A DNA stretch of 64,000 bases from Pseudomonas sp. ML2-2023-3 (GCF_037055275.1 NZ_CP146343.1:4710001-4774000), one strand, 5' to 3'. Numbered from the stretch's first letter, positions 1 through 9,591 are shown. Notes: generated by a model from the sequence alone, not told the origin. Program-made: numbers and translations.

Positions 1-190
1 GCTGCAAGCCAACCCATTTGTAGCTGGGCATAAAGCTGGAATTGGTGAACGAGAGCAGGAACGTCCAAAAAATGTAGCCATAAAAGCCAACCAATACGAT
101 CAGCATGCTCGGTGCCAGGACCAGCTTGGGCAACCAGCGTTGCAGCGCATCAAACGGCGAGGCCTTGATGAACACAGCCACGGAACTCAT
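1..190 (-). CDS. gtsB: Sugar ABC transporter permease, 5' part only
   Basis: The gene runs off the left edge of the window; only the first 63 codons are present. They give a short cytoplasmic N-terminus (MSSVAVFIKASPF) followed by a hydrophobic stretch (LVLAPSMLIVLVGFYGYIF) that reads as the first membrane helix of a MalF/UgpA-type inner-membrane permease. It starts 103 bases after the gtsA stop codon on the same strand, so it belongs to the gtsABCD glucose/mannose uptake operon. The assignment as GtsB comes from this position directly after the binding-protein gene and from the local glucose-gene context; the residues seen are too few to prove it alone. Confidence 0.8.
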   Translation of the reverse strand, partial: MSSVAVFIKASPFDALQRWLPKLVLAPSMLIVLVGFYGYIFWTFLLSFTNSSFMPSYKWVGLQ

Positions 191-293
191 CGAAATACTC
201 CCGAGAGGGTATGCCGGCATCTGCACACGCAGATGCCGCACAACCAGGGATAAGGGGGAGCCACGCGCAGGCGTGGCAGGTCAGATCAACGAA

Positions 294-1583
294 TTACTGT
301 GCGGACTTGATGGCCGAGTAGAGCTTTTTACCGGCCGTGGCCGGATCAGCACTCTTGTCGCTCATAAAGTTGCTGACGGTGTCGAAAATCGCGCCTTGCA
401 CCGCCAGTGAAGTGGCCATGTTGTGCGCCATGCTCGGCAGCTGGCTGTTGGCCTTGCCCGCTTGGGCGAAGTCTTTGGCTGAGGCCTGACCACAGCTGTC
501 GAACTTGCTCATGTCCAGGTCACTGCGTACCGGGATCGAGCCTTTGTTCTGGTTGAACACGTACTGGAATTCAGGCTCAAGCGCGACTTTGGCCACGTCG
601 TTTTGCGCGGCGATATTGCCCGGCGTGTTGTTCTTGGCCGACAGTTTGAACATCGCCAGCGAGTCGATGTTGTAGGTAAAGCTGCCCTGGGTGCCCGGGA
701 ATGGCACGCACTCAAAATCAGTGCCGGCCTTTTTACCCGCAGCAGCCCACTCGCTTTTCGCCCAGTCACCCATGATCTGCATACCGGCCTTGCCGTTGAT
801 CACCTTGGCGGCTTCCAGGTTCCAGTCCTGACCGGTGCCATCCGGGTCCATGTAGCCCTGCAGTTTTTTCAGGTGGGTGAAAACTTCAGCCATCTGGGGG
901 CCGGTCAGGGTTTTCTCGTCAAGATCGACGAAGGCTTTCTTGTAGCCATCTGGCCCCATGACGCTGAGCACCAGGTCTTCAAAGACCGTACTGTCCTGCC
1001 ACGGCTGACCACCGTGGGCCAGAGGGATAAAGCCCGCGGCCTTGAGTTTGTCGCCTGCCGCGTAGAGTTCATCAAGGGTGGTTGGCGCTTTGTCGATGCC
1101 TGCCTTCTTGAAGACTTCGGGATTGATCCACAACCAGTTCACCCGGTGAATGTTCACCGGTACAGCCACGTAATGGCCGTCGTATTTCATGGTGTCGGAG
1201 ACGGTTTTCGACAGCAGGGTGTCCCAGTGATTGGCCTTGGAAACCTCATCGAGGTTGGTCAACAAACCGAGCGCGCCCCATTCTTGCAAGTCAGGGCCTT
1301 TGATTTGTGCTGCTGAAGGCGGGTTGCCGGAGACGGCCCGGGTTTTCAGTACGGTCATGGCGGCGGCACCGCCACCGCCTGCCACGGCACTGTCCTGCCA
1401 GGTGTAACCGTCTTTTTCGATCAGCTTTTTAAGCACATCAACCGCTTTGGCCTCACCACCGGAGGTCCACCAATGCACCACTTCAACCGTGCCTTTGGAG
1501 TCGGCAGGGGCAGCGGCATAAGCACCCAGGGGGAATAATGTAGCCAGAGAAATGACAACGGCGAGGCGATTGAATGAATTCAT
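294..1583 (-). CDS. gtsA: Periplasmic glucose/sugar-binding protein of ABC transporter
   Basis: The product is 429 residues, of the family 1 extracellular solute-binding proteins. It captures glucose (and probably mannose) in the periplasm and delivers it to GtsBCD. Residues 1-23 form a Sec signal peptide ending GAYA before AAPADS. The start at 1583 is preferred over an upstream in-frame ATG because AAGAAAGG lies just before it and the signal peptide begins there. Immediately upstream of that SD is AACAACAA, the A-rich motif bound by Hfq/Crc in Pseudomonas, so translation is probably under catabolite repression. It is transcribed away from the AP2-type gene and lies downstream of the gltR/gltS regulator genes. 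Confidence 0.93.
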   Translation of the reverse strand: MNSFNRLAVVISLATLFPLGAYAAAPADSKGTVEVVHWWTSGGEAKAVDVLKKLIEKDGYTWQDSAVAGGGGAAAMTVLKTRAVSGNPPSAAQIKGPDLQEWGALGLLTNLDEVSKANHWDTLLSKTVSDTMKYDGHYVAVPVNIHRVNWLWINPEVFKKAGIDKAPTTLDELYAAGDKLKAAGFIPLAHGGQPWQDSTVFEDLVLSVMGPDGYKKAFVDLDEKTLTGPQMAEVFTHLKKLQGYMDPDGTGQDWNLEAAKVINGKAGMQIMGDWAKSEWAAAGKKAGTDFECVPFPGTQGSFTYNIDSLAMFKLSAKNNTPGNIAAQNDVAKVALEPEFQYVFNQNKGSIPVRSDLDMSKFDSCGQASAKDFAQAGKANSQLPSMAHNMATSLAVQGAIFDTVSNFMSDKSADPATAGKKLYSAIKSAQ

Positions 1584-1596
1584 GTCTGGACCTTTC

Positions 1597-1604
1597 TTGT
1601 TGTT
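1597..1604 (-). promoter_or_regulatory. Candidate Hfq/Crc A-rich (CA) motif before gtsA
   Basis: On the minus strand the leader reads AACAACAA directly 5' of the gtsA ribosome binding site. This matches AAYAAYAA, the sequence bound by Hfq with Crc to block translation during catabolite repression in Pseudomonas. Sugar uptake genes are known targets of this control; use of this particular site is inferred. Confidence 0.6.
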
Positions 1605-1687
1605 ATAGCTGTGCAAGTCTTTTTGCTTGCGCTGCCAAAGAGTGTATCCATCACCGTCTGCCCGCACGTAACGAAGAGACGCTCAAA

Positions 1688-1705
1688 TGTCACAACCTGG
1701 TGACA
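1688..1705. promoter_or_regulatory. 18-bp palindrome, candidate operator upstream of gtsA
   Basis: TGTCAC and GTGACA form perfect 6-base arms around AACCTG, about 105 bases before the gtsA start. The size and symmetry suit a dimeric transcription factor. GltR, encoded nearby, is a plausible binder but no consensus is visible to confirm it. Confidence 0.4.
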
Positions 1706-1937
1706 CAGAAGCAGGGTGAGGGCGTTTGGTTCCGAGGATATTTCAACGATGTCTGACTCTGCTTTCCTGTAAGCCATAAAGCTGCCCCCAAAGCCACGTA
1801 AGGCATTTTCTGCGTTGACTGTAGGACGCATCCCGAAGTCGTTTTCCCACGTTGAACCTGTAAATAACTTCAGCGAGTCTGCAACACATCGCCACGTTTC
1901 AAGAACGGATGCAGACACCCATCAGGAGATGAGACTC

Positions 1938-2585
1938 ATGCAGAAATATCGTGCAACGGCCCAGAACCACTGTTTCATTTGCCCGTTGGAGTATCCGGAC
2001 GGTTGCCGCTACGCCTGGAAACTGGACATCCGGCGCTCAGGCAAAGTGCATGTCCACCAATTCGACTTAGCCGAGTATGGCGGTGAGGCCGCGGCCCTGG
2101 ATGCAGCTGAACATTTGCGCAACCAGCTGGTGCTGGAAATGCCCCAGCCCCTCACCTATGAAAATCGCCAACGCCTGACGCGCCTCAACACCAGCGGGCA
2201 CCCCGGGGTCTATCGGGTGCACGCCAACCAGATCCATTACTGGCGCGCCACGACCCGCATTCACGGTTACAACCTGAGCAAGAGTTTTCGTGTGGATCGC
2301 TATGGCGATGACGAGGCCAAGCGGTTGGCGCTGCAAGAGCGCGAGAGGCAACTGACCCTGTGCAACGAACCCTATGATGTGGCCATGGAAAAACTGCAGC
2401 TGCACTTCAGTCAGACCAGCAGGCGGGTGCGCGAAAACCGTATCAACGCCGCGATGAGCAGTCACCGCCAGCCAACGTCCATGATGGAAGTGGCCTCAGA
2501 CCGCCCACTGGAACCCTTGCTACCCATCAGTGCCGAACAGGCGAGCCAGTCGATCAATCGCCATTTCGCGGCAAGTGCAAAGTGA
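1938..2585 (+). CDS. AP2-type DNA-binding domain protein, function unknown
   Basis: The product has 215 residues. The start at 1938 is chosen because AGGAG lies 9 bases upstream; the longer open frame from 1815 lacks such a site. Two stretches resemble the plant/phage AP2 fold. The first (about residues 20-58) has YAWKLDIRRSG then F...GGE..A...A...R. The second (about 90-140) has SGHPGVYRV, W.A, and KSF....GDDEAKRLA. No nuclease or transposase domain is attached. A polar tail follows. The 3' end overlaps the end of the convergent gltS gene by 32 bases. It may be a small DNA-binding regulator; its targets are unknown. Confidence 0.6.
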   Translation: MQKYRATAQNHCFICPLEYPDGCRYAWKLDIRRSGKVHVHQFDLAEYGGEAAALDAAEHLRNQLVLEMPQPLTYENRQRLTRLNTSGHPGVYRVHANQIHYWRATTRIHGYNLSKSFRVDRYGDDEAKRLALQERERQLTLCNEPYDVAMEKLQLHFSQTSRRVRENRINAAMSSHRQPTSMMEVASDRPLEPLLPISAEQASQSINRHFAASAK

Positions 2586-4014
2586 CCCGCAGGCCGCCCA
2601 CGCGCAGGTTTTGCAGACTGACTTCACCACCGTGGCTATGGGCAATACTGCGGGCAATCCCGAGCCCCAGCCCGTAACCCTGCTGCTGCCCGGCCAGGCG
2701 AAAGTGAGGCTCGAAGACTTGCTCCAGGCGTTGCTCGGGCACCCCCGGTCCTTCGTCATCAACGGTCAGCACAAAGGCCTGCTCATTGTCATCGATACGC
2801 AAGTGCGCGTTGTTGCCGTACTTGAGGGCGTTGTCGATCAGGTTGCCCATGCAGCGGCGCAGGGCCAGCGGCTTGCCGGGGTAAGGTTTGAGGGCTCGCC
2901 CCTGAAGGGTTACGCGACCGTTTCCCTGGGGGAGTAAATACGGCTCGATCAAGCAGTCGAGCAGGTGATTCAAGTCCACTGCCTCGATGTTTTCGTGAAT
3001 GTCCGTATCTTTCACACACTGCAGCGCACCTTTGACCAGCATCTCCAGCTCATCCAGATCGCGTCCGAACTTGTGCTGCAACTGCTCGTCTTCAAGCAGT
3101 TCGACCCGCAGGCGCAGGCGGGTGATCGGGGTGCGCAGGTCATGGGAAATGGCGCTGAACAACTGACTGCGCTCGGTCAGATAACGGCTGATGCGAGCAC
3201 GCATGGTGTTGAAGGCTCGCCCCACTTCGACCACCTCACTGCCGCCTCCGATCTCGACCGGCCTGACTTCATCCTCACCCAGCGACATGTCACGGGCCGC
3301 CCGGGCCAGACGCTTGAGCGGGCGGCTTTGCCAATGCACCAGCAAGCCGATGAACAACAATAAAAAGACGCTGCTGAGCACGATGAACCACACCTGCAAT
3401 GCCGGCAGTCCTTCTTCTTCGAGGCTGGTGTACGGCTGCGGCAACAGGGACGCGATATACAGCCACTCGCCCGGCACCATCTGGATTTGCGTCACCAGCA
3501 CCGGTGGATTGACCGGCTCAAGCGTCAAGGCGAAATGCGCCCAGGAACGGGGCAACTCATCGAGCTTGAGGCCCGCATTGAAAATGCGCAGGTCCTGGGG
3601 GCTGACAAACGTCACCGACATGTCGACATCGGGTCCCACTGCCTCGCGCAACACCTTGTCCACGGCGTCCAGCACCGCCTGTTTGCGCTGGGTCGGCGGC
3701 AATACGGGCATGTCCAGGGGCCTGTCATTGAGGCTCACCACAAACCGTGTTCCGCCCATGCTGCGCAATTGATCCAGCACCAGCGGACGATAGGCCAGCG
3801 GCAGGGAGCGCAGGTAAGCCACGGTCGCATTCATCGAGTGCGCCATGCTGCGCGCACTGTTGACCAGCCCTTCGAGTTGCGTGGTGCGCAACTGCGACAG
3901 CCAGATCGCGCTCGACAAGGTTTGCGCCAGCAAAATGGCAAGCAACGTCAGCAGCAACATACGCCCCAGCAATGAGCGGGGCATGTGCCATTTGCGCAGG
4001 AAATTAAAGGTCAT
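2554..4014 (-). CDS. gltS: Sensor histidine kinase of the glucose-responsive GltR/GltS system
   Basis: The product has 486 residues. It has one membrane helix near residues 14-36, a periplasmic sensor part of about 170 residues, a second helix near 207-230 (VWFIVLSSVFLLLFIGLLVHW region), a HAMP linker, then the H-box ISHDLRTPITRLRL with the phosphorylated His. An HATPase domain follows, with N-box NLIDNALKYG, DEGPGVP and GLGLGIARSI. It overlaps the end of gltR by 11 bases, so the two are translated together. It is predicted to sense periplasmic sugar or a derived acid and phosphorylate GltR, which controls glucose uptake genes such as the adjacent gts operon. Confidence 0.85.
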   Translation of the reverse strand: MTFNFLRKWHMPRSLLGRMLLLTLLAILLAQTLSSAIWLSQLRTTQLEGLVNSARSMAHSMNATVAYLRSLPLAYRPLVLDQLRSMGGTRFVVSLNDRPLDMPVLPPTQRKQAVLDAVDKVLREAVGPDVDMSVTFVSPQDLRIFNAGLKLDELPRSWAHFALTLEPVNPPVLVTQIQMVPGEWLYIASLLPQPYTSLEEEGLPALQVWFIVLSSVFLLLFIGLLVHWQSRPLKRLARAARDMSLGEDEVRPVEIGGGSEVVEVGRAFNTMRARISRYLTERSQLFSAISHDLRTPITRLRLRVELLEDEQLQHKFGRDLDELEMLVKGALQCVKDTDIHENIEAVDLNHLLDCLIEPYLLPQGNGRVTLQGRALKPYPGKPLALRRCMGNLIDNALKYGNNAHLRIDDNEQAFVLTVDDEGPGVPEQRLEQVFEPHFRLAGQQQGYGLGLGIARSIAHSHGGEVSLQNLRVGGLRVTLHLPRNGD

Positions 4015-4735
4015 TGCCGGACAAGACCTGAGCCGCCAACTGATAGCCGCTGCCGCGTACGGTACGGATCAACCGGGGGGGCTTGTCGGTGTCGCGCAGA
4101 CGCTGGCGCAAGCGGCTGACGGCCATGTCGACAATTCGGTCCAGAGGCATCAGGTCCCGACCGCGGGTCGCATTGCCGATGGTGTCGCGGTCAAGAATCT
4201 GTTGCGGGTTATCCAGAAACAGCTTGAGCAACGAAAAATCAGCCCCGGACAGAATCACCTCTTCGCCATCGGTATGAAACAGTCGATGGGTCACGGTGTT
4301 CAGTCGCCACTCTTCGAACGCCAGGACTTCGTTACCCGAACTGGTATTGGCAAATTGCGCCCTGCGAAGCAATGCCTTGATTCGTGCCAGCAGTTCACGG
4401 GGGCTGAAGGGTTTGCCCAGGTAGTCGTCGGCGCCCAGTTCAAGGCCAATGATGCGATCGGCCTCGTCAGAACTGGCGGTGAGCATGATGATCGGGATCT
4501 GGGCAAAGCGCGGATGCTGTCGCACCCATCGGCACAGGCTGAAGCCATCTTCGTCGGGCAACATGACATCGAGGATCAGCAGATCACTGGCGGTCCCATC
4601 AAGTGCTTCACGAAAGCCCGCACCATCGCCCACGGTACGCACCTGAAAACCGGCGCGGGTGAGATAGATATCAAGGAGTTCTCGAATTTCCTGGTCATCA
4701 TCGACCAGCAAAATGGATTTGCCGGGTGCACTCAC
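4004..4735 (-). CDS. gltR: OmpR-family response regulator of glucose transport
   Basis: The receiver domain starts KSILLVDDDQEIREL, has the phospho-acceptor Asp in LLILDVMLPDEDG and the conserved Lys in DDYLGKPFSPRE. A winged-helix DNA-binding domain follows (residues about 135-240, ending VRGSGYQL). A GTG start at 4735 is chosen because AAGGA lies 8 bases upstream; an ATG 9 codons further up has no such site. The product is then 243 residues. It sits between glk and gltS in the order typical of Pseudomonas edd-glk-gltR-gltS. A REP palindrome separates it from glk. Confidence 0.87.
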   Translation of the reverse strand: MSAPGKSILLVDDDQEIRELLDIYLTRAGFQVRTVGDGAGFREALDGTASDLLILDVMLPDEDGFSLCRWVRQHPRFAQIPIIMLTASSDEADRIIGLELGADDYLGKPFSPRELLARIKALLRRAQFANTSSGNEVLAFEEWRLNTVTHRLFHTDGEEVILSGADFSLLKLFLDNPQQILDRDTIGNATRGRDLMPLDRIVDMAVSRLRQRLRDTDKPPRLIRTVRGSGYQLAAQVLSGNDL

Positions 4736-4764
4736 AGTGATGTTCCTTATTGTTTTTATCACGC

Positions 4765-4837
4765 CTGTGGGAGCGGACTTGTTCGCGATGCAAGCGACTC
4801 GATGTCTGCGCTAACGCGAGCAAGCCCGCTCCCACAG
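4765..4837. repeat. REP palindrome pair (class 1)
   Basis: CTGTGGGAGCGG and CCCGCTCCCACAG form inverted arms, both containing the GCTTG/CAAGC core, with about 30 bases between them. It lies between glk and gltR and matches the REP units at 20844, 22293, 23936 and 48203. Confidence 0.85.
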
Positions 4838-4851
4838 TGTGTGCATGGCTT

Positions 4852-5808
4852 TTAGCCAAATGCCTGTTGCAACGCCACTCCCGCGCCGATCAATCCCGGA
4901 TACGGTGCTGTCACCAGCCACACCGGGATGCCCTTGAGGTAGTCGCTCATGCAGCCTTTGTCGGCGAAGCTGCGGGCAAAGCCGCTGGCCAGAAAAATAT
5001 CGGCAAAGCGCGGGATGACCCCGCCCACGATATAGACCCCGCCCCGCCCACCGATGGTCAATACATTGTTGCCCGCCACACGCCCCAGCCAGCAACTGAA
5101 GTGTTCCAGCACCTGCAGGGCGACCGGATCACCGGCCAGGGCCGCTGCCGTGATTGCACGGTCGCTGTCCAGCACCGGCGTATGGCCATCCACCGCGCAA
5201 ATCGCCCGATAGACCCGCGGCAAACCGCTGCCGCTCAAAATGCTTTCAGCACTCACATGGCCAATTTCGTTGTAAATGTGCTGCCACAACTGCACTTCAC
5301 GGGGGTTGCTCATGGGCAGGTCAACGTGACCACCCTCCCCCGGCAAGGCCATCCACTGCGCCTCACCCAGGTTCAGCAAGGTACCCACGCCCAGCCCGGT
5401 TCCCGGCCCGATAACCACGGCGGGTCGTGTCGGGTCCGGGATGCCAGGGCACACCTGACGTACGTCTTCAGGTTGCAGGCGGGTCATGCCCAGGGCCATA
5501 GCGCTGAAGTCGTTGATCAACAGAAGATTGTCGACCTGCAGGTCCTTACAGAACCCCGACCGGCTCAAGCGCCAGTGGTTGTTGGTAAAGCGAAACTCAT
5601 CGCCACTCACGGGACCTGCCACTGACAGGCACACCGAACCTACAGCACCCAGGGCCAGATCCAGGTCGCTCAGGTAAAGCTTGATGGCTTCTTGCGGGCA
5701 GGCGAAATCAGCTGTTGCCAGCACACGAACCGAGCGCAGTTGGTCGTTATCCCACAACGCAAACCGGGCGTTGGTTCCACCAATGTCACCGACCAGTGCA
5801 AGCTTCAT
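4852..5808 (-). CDS. glk: Glucokinase
   Basis: The product has 318 residues of the bacterial Glk family. It phosphorylates cytoplasmic glucose to glucose 6-phosphate with ATP, feeding the Entner-Doudoroff route. The N-terminal phosphate-binding motif is [13 protein letters not shown] (residues about 8-20); the catalytic Asp lies in [12 protein letters not shown] near residue 100, and [12 protein letters not shown] is the second nucleotide-binding stretch. Its start codon overlaps the stop of edd (ATGA type), so the two are co-translated. Glk follows edd directly as in other pseudomonads. Confidence 0.95.
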   Translation of the reverse strand: MKLALVGDIGGTNARFALWDNDQLRSVRVLATADFACPQEAIKLYLSDLDLALGAVGSVCLSVAGPVSGDEFRFTNNHWRLSRSGFCKDLQVDNLLLINDFSAMALGMTRLQPEDVRQVCPGIPDPTRPAVVIGPGTGLGVGTLLNLGEAQWMALPGEGGHVDLPMSNPREVQLWQHIYNEIGHVSAESILSGSGLPRVYRAICAVDGHTPVLDSDRAITAAALAGDPVALQVLEHFSCWLGRVAGNNVLTIGGRGGVYIVGGVIPRFADIFLASGFARSFADKGCMSDYLKGIPVWLVTAPYPGLIGAGVALQQAFG

Positions 5809-7631
5809 TTCAGATTTTCCAGAGACGAGGTAAAGGTACTCGCGCCCTGCTCGGCCGAACTGAAAGCCTGACGCATGAACGCAAACAACTCACGCCCGGA
5901 CCCAACGGCATTATCCAGAGTGCCGATTGCCGGGGTGCGCGCCGCGAATTCTGCCTCATCCACCAACAGTTGCAATGTTCCTTTTACGCCGTCCACGCGA
6001 ATCATGTCGCCGTCCTGAACACGGGCCAGAGCGCCGCCGATCGAAGCTTCCGGGCTGACATGAATCGCTGCCGGGATCTTGCCCGAGGCGCCTGACATCC
6101 GTCCGTCAGTGATCAGTGCCACTTTAAAGCCCCGATCCTGCAACACACCCAGGAACGGCGTCATCTTGTGCAGCTCGGGCATGCCGTTGGAACGCGGGCC
6201 CTGAAAGCGCATCACGGCCACAAAGTCGTGTTCCAGCTCACCGGCCTTGAACGCATCGGCCAGTTGTTGCTGATCCTGGAATACCCGTGCCGGGGCTTCG
6301 ACGATTTGATGCTCAAGCGCTACCGCCGAGACTTTCATCACGCCGCGCCCCAGGTTGCCTTCCATCACCCGCAACCCGCCCTCGGCCGAAAACGCACGTG
6401 CAACCGGACGCAAAATCGACTCGTCGAGGCTCTCGATCGGGCCTTCGCGCCAGACCAGCTCGCCATCCACCAGGAACGGTTCGCGGGTGTAACGGCTCAG
6501 ACCGAAGCCCGCCACCGTGTTGACATTCTCATGGAGCAGGCCGGCTTCCAGCAGTTCGCGAATCAGGAACGCCATGCCGCCTGCGGCCTGGAAGTGGTTG
6601 ATATCGGCCTTGCCGTTTGGATACACGTGGGACAGGGTCGGCACCACTTCGGACAGGTCCGCCATGTCTTGCCAGGTCAGCTGAATGCCCGCGGCCATCG
6701 CAATCGCCGGCATGTGCAGGGTGTGGTTGGTCGAGCCGCCAGTGGCATGCAGCGCAACAATGGAGTTCACCAGGGAGCGCTCGTCGACGATTTCGCCCAA
6801 CGGGGTGAAGTCGCCATTTTGCTTGGTCAGGCGAGTGACTTGATGAGCGGCTTCGCGGGTCAGCGCATCACGCAATGGCGTGTAGGGATTGACGAAAGAA
6901 GCGCCCGGCAAATGCAGCCCCATGACTTCCATCAGCAACTGGTTGGTGTTGGCGGTCCCGTAAAACGTACAGGTGCCAGGGCTGTGATAGGACTTCATCT
7001 CCGACTCCAGCAGCTCTTCGCGGCTGGCCTTGCCTTCAGCGTAACGCTGACGCACGTCGGCCTTTTCCTTGTTGGAAATACCCGACGGCATCGGCCCGCC
7101 CGGCACAAAGATGGTGGGCAGATGACCGAAGCGCAGCGCGCCCATCAGCAGGCCCGGCACGATCTTGTCACATATGCCCAGCATCATTGCCGCATCGAAC
7201 ATGTTGTGGGACAGCGACACGGCCGTCGACAGCGCAATCACTTCACGGCTCAGCAGGCTGAGCTCCATGCCCGGCTCGCCCTGGGTCACGCCATCGCACA
7301 TGGCCGGCGTGCCGCCCGCGAACTGGCCCACCGAGCCGATTTCACGCAGTGCTTTTTTGATTTGCTCAGGAAAGTGTTCGTAGGGCTGATGCGCCGACAG
7401 CATGTCGTTATATGACGAAACAATTGCGACGTTGGCGGCGTTCATCATCCGCAGGCTGTTTTTATCTTCAGCGCCACACCCGGCCACGCCGTGGGCGAAG
7501 TTGGCACATTGCAGCTTGCCGCGTTGCGGGCCGTCACTGGCGGCACCGCGAATAAGCGTCAGGTACGCCTCACGGGTGGCACGACTGCGGGCAATAAGAC
7601 GCTCGGTGACTTCAAGAACGCGGGGATGCAT
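5805..7631 (-). CDS. edd: Phosphogluconate dehydratase (Entner-Doudoroff)
   Basis: The product has 608 residues, the usual length for Edd. It dehydrates 6-phosphogluconate to KDPG. It is an IlvD/Edd-family [4Fe-4S] enzyme; cluster Cys candidates are in [18 protein letters not shown] and [26 protein letters not shown] is a family signature. GGAG lies upstream of the ATG at 7631. The promoter region is shared with the divergent gap gene and contains two HexR-type operators, so expression is expected to rise when KDPG releases HexR. First gene of the edd-glk transcription unit. Confidence 0.96.
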   Translation of the reverse strand: MHPRVLEVTERLIARSRATREAYLTLIRGAASDGPQRGKLQCANFAHGVAGCGAEDKNSLRMMNAANVAIVSSYNDMLSAHQPYEHFPEQIKKALREIGSVGQFAGGTPAMCDGVTQGEPGMELSLLSREVIALSTAVSLSHNMFDAAMMLGICDKIVPGLLMGALRFGHLPTIFVPGGPMPSGISNKEKADVRQRYAEGKASREELLESEMKSYHSPGTCTFYGTANTNQLLMEVMGLHLPGASFVNPYTPLRDALTREAAHQVTRLTKQNGDFTPLGEIVDERSLVNSIVALHATGGSTNHTLHMPAIAMAAGIQLTWQDMADLSEVVPTLSHVYPNGKADINHFQAAGGMAFLIRELLEAGLLHENVNTVAGFGLSRYTREPFLVDGELVWREGPIESLDESILRPVARAFSAEGGLRVMEGNLGRGVMKVSAVALEHQIVEAPARVFQDQQQLADAFKAGELEHDFVAVMRFQGPRSNGMPELHKMTPFLGVLQDRGFKVALITDGRMSGASGKIPAAIHVSPEASIGGALARVQDGDMIRVDGVKGTLQLLVDEAEFAARTPAIGTLDNAVGSGRELFAFMRQAFSSAEQGASTFTSSLENLK

Positions 7632-7740
7632 GTGTTGAACTCCAGGCTAACGGATGTGGCGACCTGTACGTGTCCTATGCTGACCGAAGGGCTTTGAGGA
7701 GCGCCTTCGACCATTCGGACCCGTTGATTCAGGTCACTCG

Positions 7741-7755
7741 TTGTAGATAAAACAA
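7741..7755. promoter_or_regulatory. HexR operator candidate 1 (edd/gap)
   Basis: The sequence TTGTAGATAAAACAA fits the published Pseudomonas HexR pattern TTGT-N7/8-ACAA exactly (N7). It lies about 110 bases before edd and 100 before gap. HexR represses both promoters until KDPG binds it. Confidence 0.75.
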
Positions 7756-7802
7756 AATATTGCCACTTAAATGGCTTGTTTTCTATTTTTATGCGAATAA
7801 TC

Positions 7803-7817
7803 TTGTAATTCCAACAA
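7803..7817. promoter_or_regulatory. HexR operator candidate 2 (gap side)
   Basis: TTGTAATTCCAACAA is a second exact TTGT-N7-ACAA, 62 bases from the first and 24 bases before the gap start codon. It overlaps AACAACAA (7813-7820), which could also serve as an Hfq/Crc motif in the gap leader. Confidence 0.7.
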
Positions 7818-7840
7818 CAAATCGATGGCAGGCGCTTTCC

Positions 7841-8842
7841 ATGACTCTACGAATCGCAATCAATGGTTTTGGCCGGATCGGCCGTAACGTCCTGCGCGCA
7901 CTGTATACCCAAGGCTACCGTCAGGACCTGCAGATCGTCGCAATCAACGATCTGGGTGACAGTTCGATCAACGCTCATCTGCTCAAGTACGACACGGTTC
8001 ACGGCACGTTCGACGCAACTGTCGAGCATGATCAGGAGAGCCTGACGGTCAATGGCGACCGCATCAGCGTGACCGCCATTCGCAACCCGGCCGAACTGCC
8101 TTGGGCGGCGCTGAAAGTAGATGTGGTGTTTGAATGCACAGGTTTGTTCACAGATCGCAGCAAAGCTGAAGCGCATATTAGCGCTGGTGCCCGCAAGGTG
8201 ATTATCTCTGCACCCGGTAAAAATGCCGATGCGACGGTGGTCTACGGCGTTAACCACGACATTCTGCGCCAATCCCACCAAATTATTTCCAATGCTTCCT
8301 GCACCACCAACTGCCTGGCACCTGTGGCGCAAATCCTGCACCGCGAGTTCGGCATTGAAAACGGCCTGATGACCACCATCCACGCCTACACCAATGACCA
8401 GAATCTGACCGACGTTTATCACTCGGACCCGTACCGTGCGCGCTCGGCCACCCAGAACATGATCCCGAGCAAAACCGGTGCCGCCGAAGCCGTGGGCCTG
8501 GTATTGCCTGAGCTGGCCGGCAAGCTGACCGGCATGGCCGTTCGGGTTCCGGTGATCAACGTGTCGCTGGTTGACCTGACCATCGAGCTTAAGCGCGAAA
8601 CCACCGTGGCTGAAGTCAACGCGCTGTTCAAGGAAGCCAGCCAGCACTCCAAAGTTCTGGGCTACAACACCCTGCCGCTGGTATCGAGCGACTTCAACCA
8701 CAACCCGCTTTCGTCGATCTTCGACGCCAATCACACCAAAGTCAGCGGCAAACTGTTGAAAGTACTGGCCTGGTATGACAACGAGTGGGGCTTCTCCAAC
8801 CGCATGCTCGATAACTGCCTGGCGCTGTGCAACGCGGAGTAA
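7841..8842 (+). CDS. gap: Glyceraldehyde-3-phosphate dehydrogenase, type I
   Basis: The product has 333 residues. It oxidises glyceraldehyde 3-phosphate to 1,3-bisphosphoglycerate with NAD. The Rossmann motif is [10 protein letters not shown] at residues about 7-16, and the catalytic Cys154 lies in [12 protein letters not shown]. The C-terminal domain has the usual [16 protein letters not shown] and [11 protein letters not shown]. The start at 7841 is preferred because the family begins [10 protein letters not shown]; the frame upstream is only leader. It is divergent from edd and probably HexR-controlled, as the Entner-Doudoroff-linked gap-1 copy of pseudomonads. Confidence 0.95.
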   Translation: MTLRIAINGFGRIGRNVLRALYTQGYRQDLQIVAINDLGDSSINAHLLKYDTVHGTFDATVEHDQESLTVNGDRISVTAIRNPAELPWAALKVDVVFECTGLFTDRSKAEAHISAGARKVIISAPGKNADATVVYGVNHDILRQSHQIISNASCTTNCLAPVAQILHREFGIENGLMTTIHAYTNDQNLTDVYHSDPYRARSATQNMIPSKTGAAEAVGLVLPELAGKLTGMAVRVPVINVSLVDLTIELKRETTVAEVNALFKEASQHSKVLGYNTLPLVSSDFNHNPLSSIFDANHTKVSGKLLKVLAWYDNEWGFSNRMLDNCLALCNAE

Positions 8843-8846
8843 CGCG

Positions 8847-9311
8847 ATGATCGGTATCAGCTTCACCACGGCCACCCTGGCGGCGCGCAAGCGCATCGCC
8901 CTGGTGGCCCATGATCACTGCAAGGGTTTCTTGCTGGACTGGGCCGAGCGCCACAAATCGGAACTCAGCCAGCACGACCTGTGCGCCACCGGCACCACGG
9001 GCCTGCTCTTGAGCCAACGCCTTGGGCTGCCGATCGAAAGCATGATCAGCGGCCCGTTGGGCGGCGATCAGCAGGTGGGCGCCAGGATCGCGGAGCAGCG
9101 GGTCGACATGCTGGTGTTTTTCTGGGACCCGTTTGAACCCCAGCCCCATGATCCGGACATCAAGGCCTTGTTGAGGGTGGCTGCGGTCTGGAACATTCCG
9201 GTGGCCTGCAATGAGTGCAGCGCTGACTACATGCTCAGCAGCCCCCTGATGAGCCAGCCCCACGAATACCGCATCCCGGATTACAGCGCGTACCTCAAAG
9301 GCCGCGTTTAA
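8847..9311 (+). CDS. mgsA: Methylglyoxal synthase
   Basis: The product has 154 residues, the normal MgsA length. It converts dihydroxyacetone phosphate to methylglyoxal plus phosphate, a bypass used when sugar phosphates build up. Phosphate-binding CATGTTGLLLSQ and catalytic-Asp motif SGPLGGDQQVGARIAE are intact, as is FFWDPFEPQPHDPD. The start is 4 bases after the gap stop codon, so it is very likely translated with gap. Linking MgsA to gap suggests that overflow control of triose phosphate is tied to glycolytic flux. Confidence 0.92.
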   Translation: MIGISFTTATLAARKRIALVAHDHCKGFLLDWAERHKSELSQHDLCATGTTGLLLSQRLGLPIESMISGPLGGDQQVGARIAEQRVDMLVFFWDPFEPQPHDPDIKALLRVAAVWNIPVACNECSADYMLSSPLMSQPHEYRIPDYSAYLKGRV

Positions 9312-9319
9312 CCATCCCT

Positions 9320-9470
9320 CTGTAGCCGCTGACGAGTAGAACGAGGCTGCGTCCGAGCGCGAAGCGGTCGCAAAATCGGTAGCTGCGAAGTGTCTGAACG
9401 TACGGATTGCCCGGGTTTACGACGGCTTCGCCGCCGAACGCAGCCTCGGTGCGCTCCTCAGCGGCTACAG
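9320..9470. repeat. Long inverted-repeat REP variant
   Basis: CTGTAGCCGCTGACGAG at the left is mirrored with one mismatch by CTCCTCAGCGGCTACAG at the right. A second nested pair (CGAGGCTGCGT / ACGCAGCCTCG) makes the 151-base unit almost one long hairpin. It lies after mgsA, and the arms end differ from the GTGGGAGCGGGC class. Confidence 0.75.
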
Positions 9471-9547
9471 GTCAGGGGGCGTTCATCACGGGGCTAGCGT
9501 TTTTTGTTATTCATGGCTTTTCAAAACAGCGCTTGACCAACGGCATA

Positions 9548-9566
9548 GATGATAAGCATTATCATT
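9548..9566. promoter_or_regulatory. Fur box
   Basis: ATGATAA-GCA-TTATCAT is a perfect inverted repeat matching the Fur consensus (GATAATGATAATCATTATC). It lies 26 bases before the sigma factor gene, so transcription is expected only under iron limitation. Confidence 0.82.
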
Positions 9567-9591
9567 TGCTCAAAATCGGTCGGGTAGCACT

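Noticed and set aside
1584..1667. Longer start for gtsA
   Set aside because: The extension is charged leader sequence that would bury the signal peptide, and the SD lies before 1583.
6168..7415. Long open frame on the plus strand opposite edd (415 codons)
   Set aside because: Shadow of edd with no recognisable domain or ribosome site.
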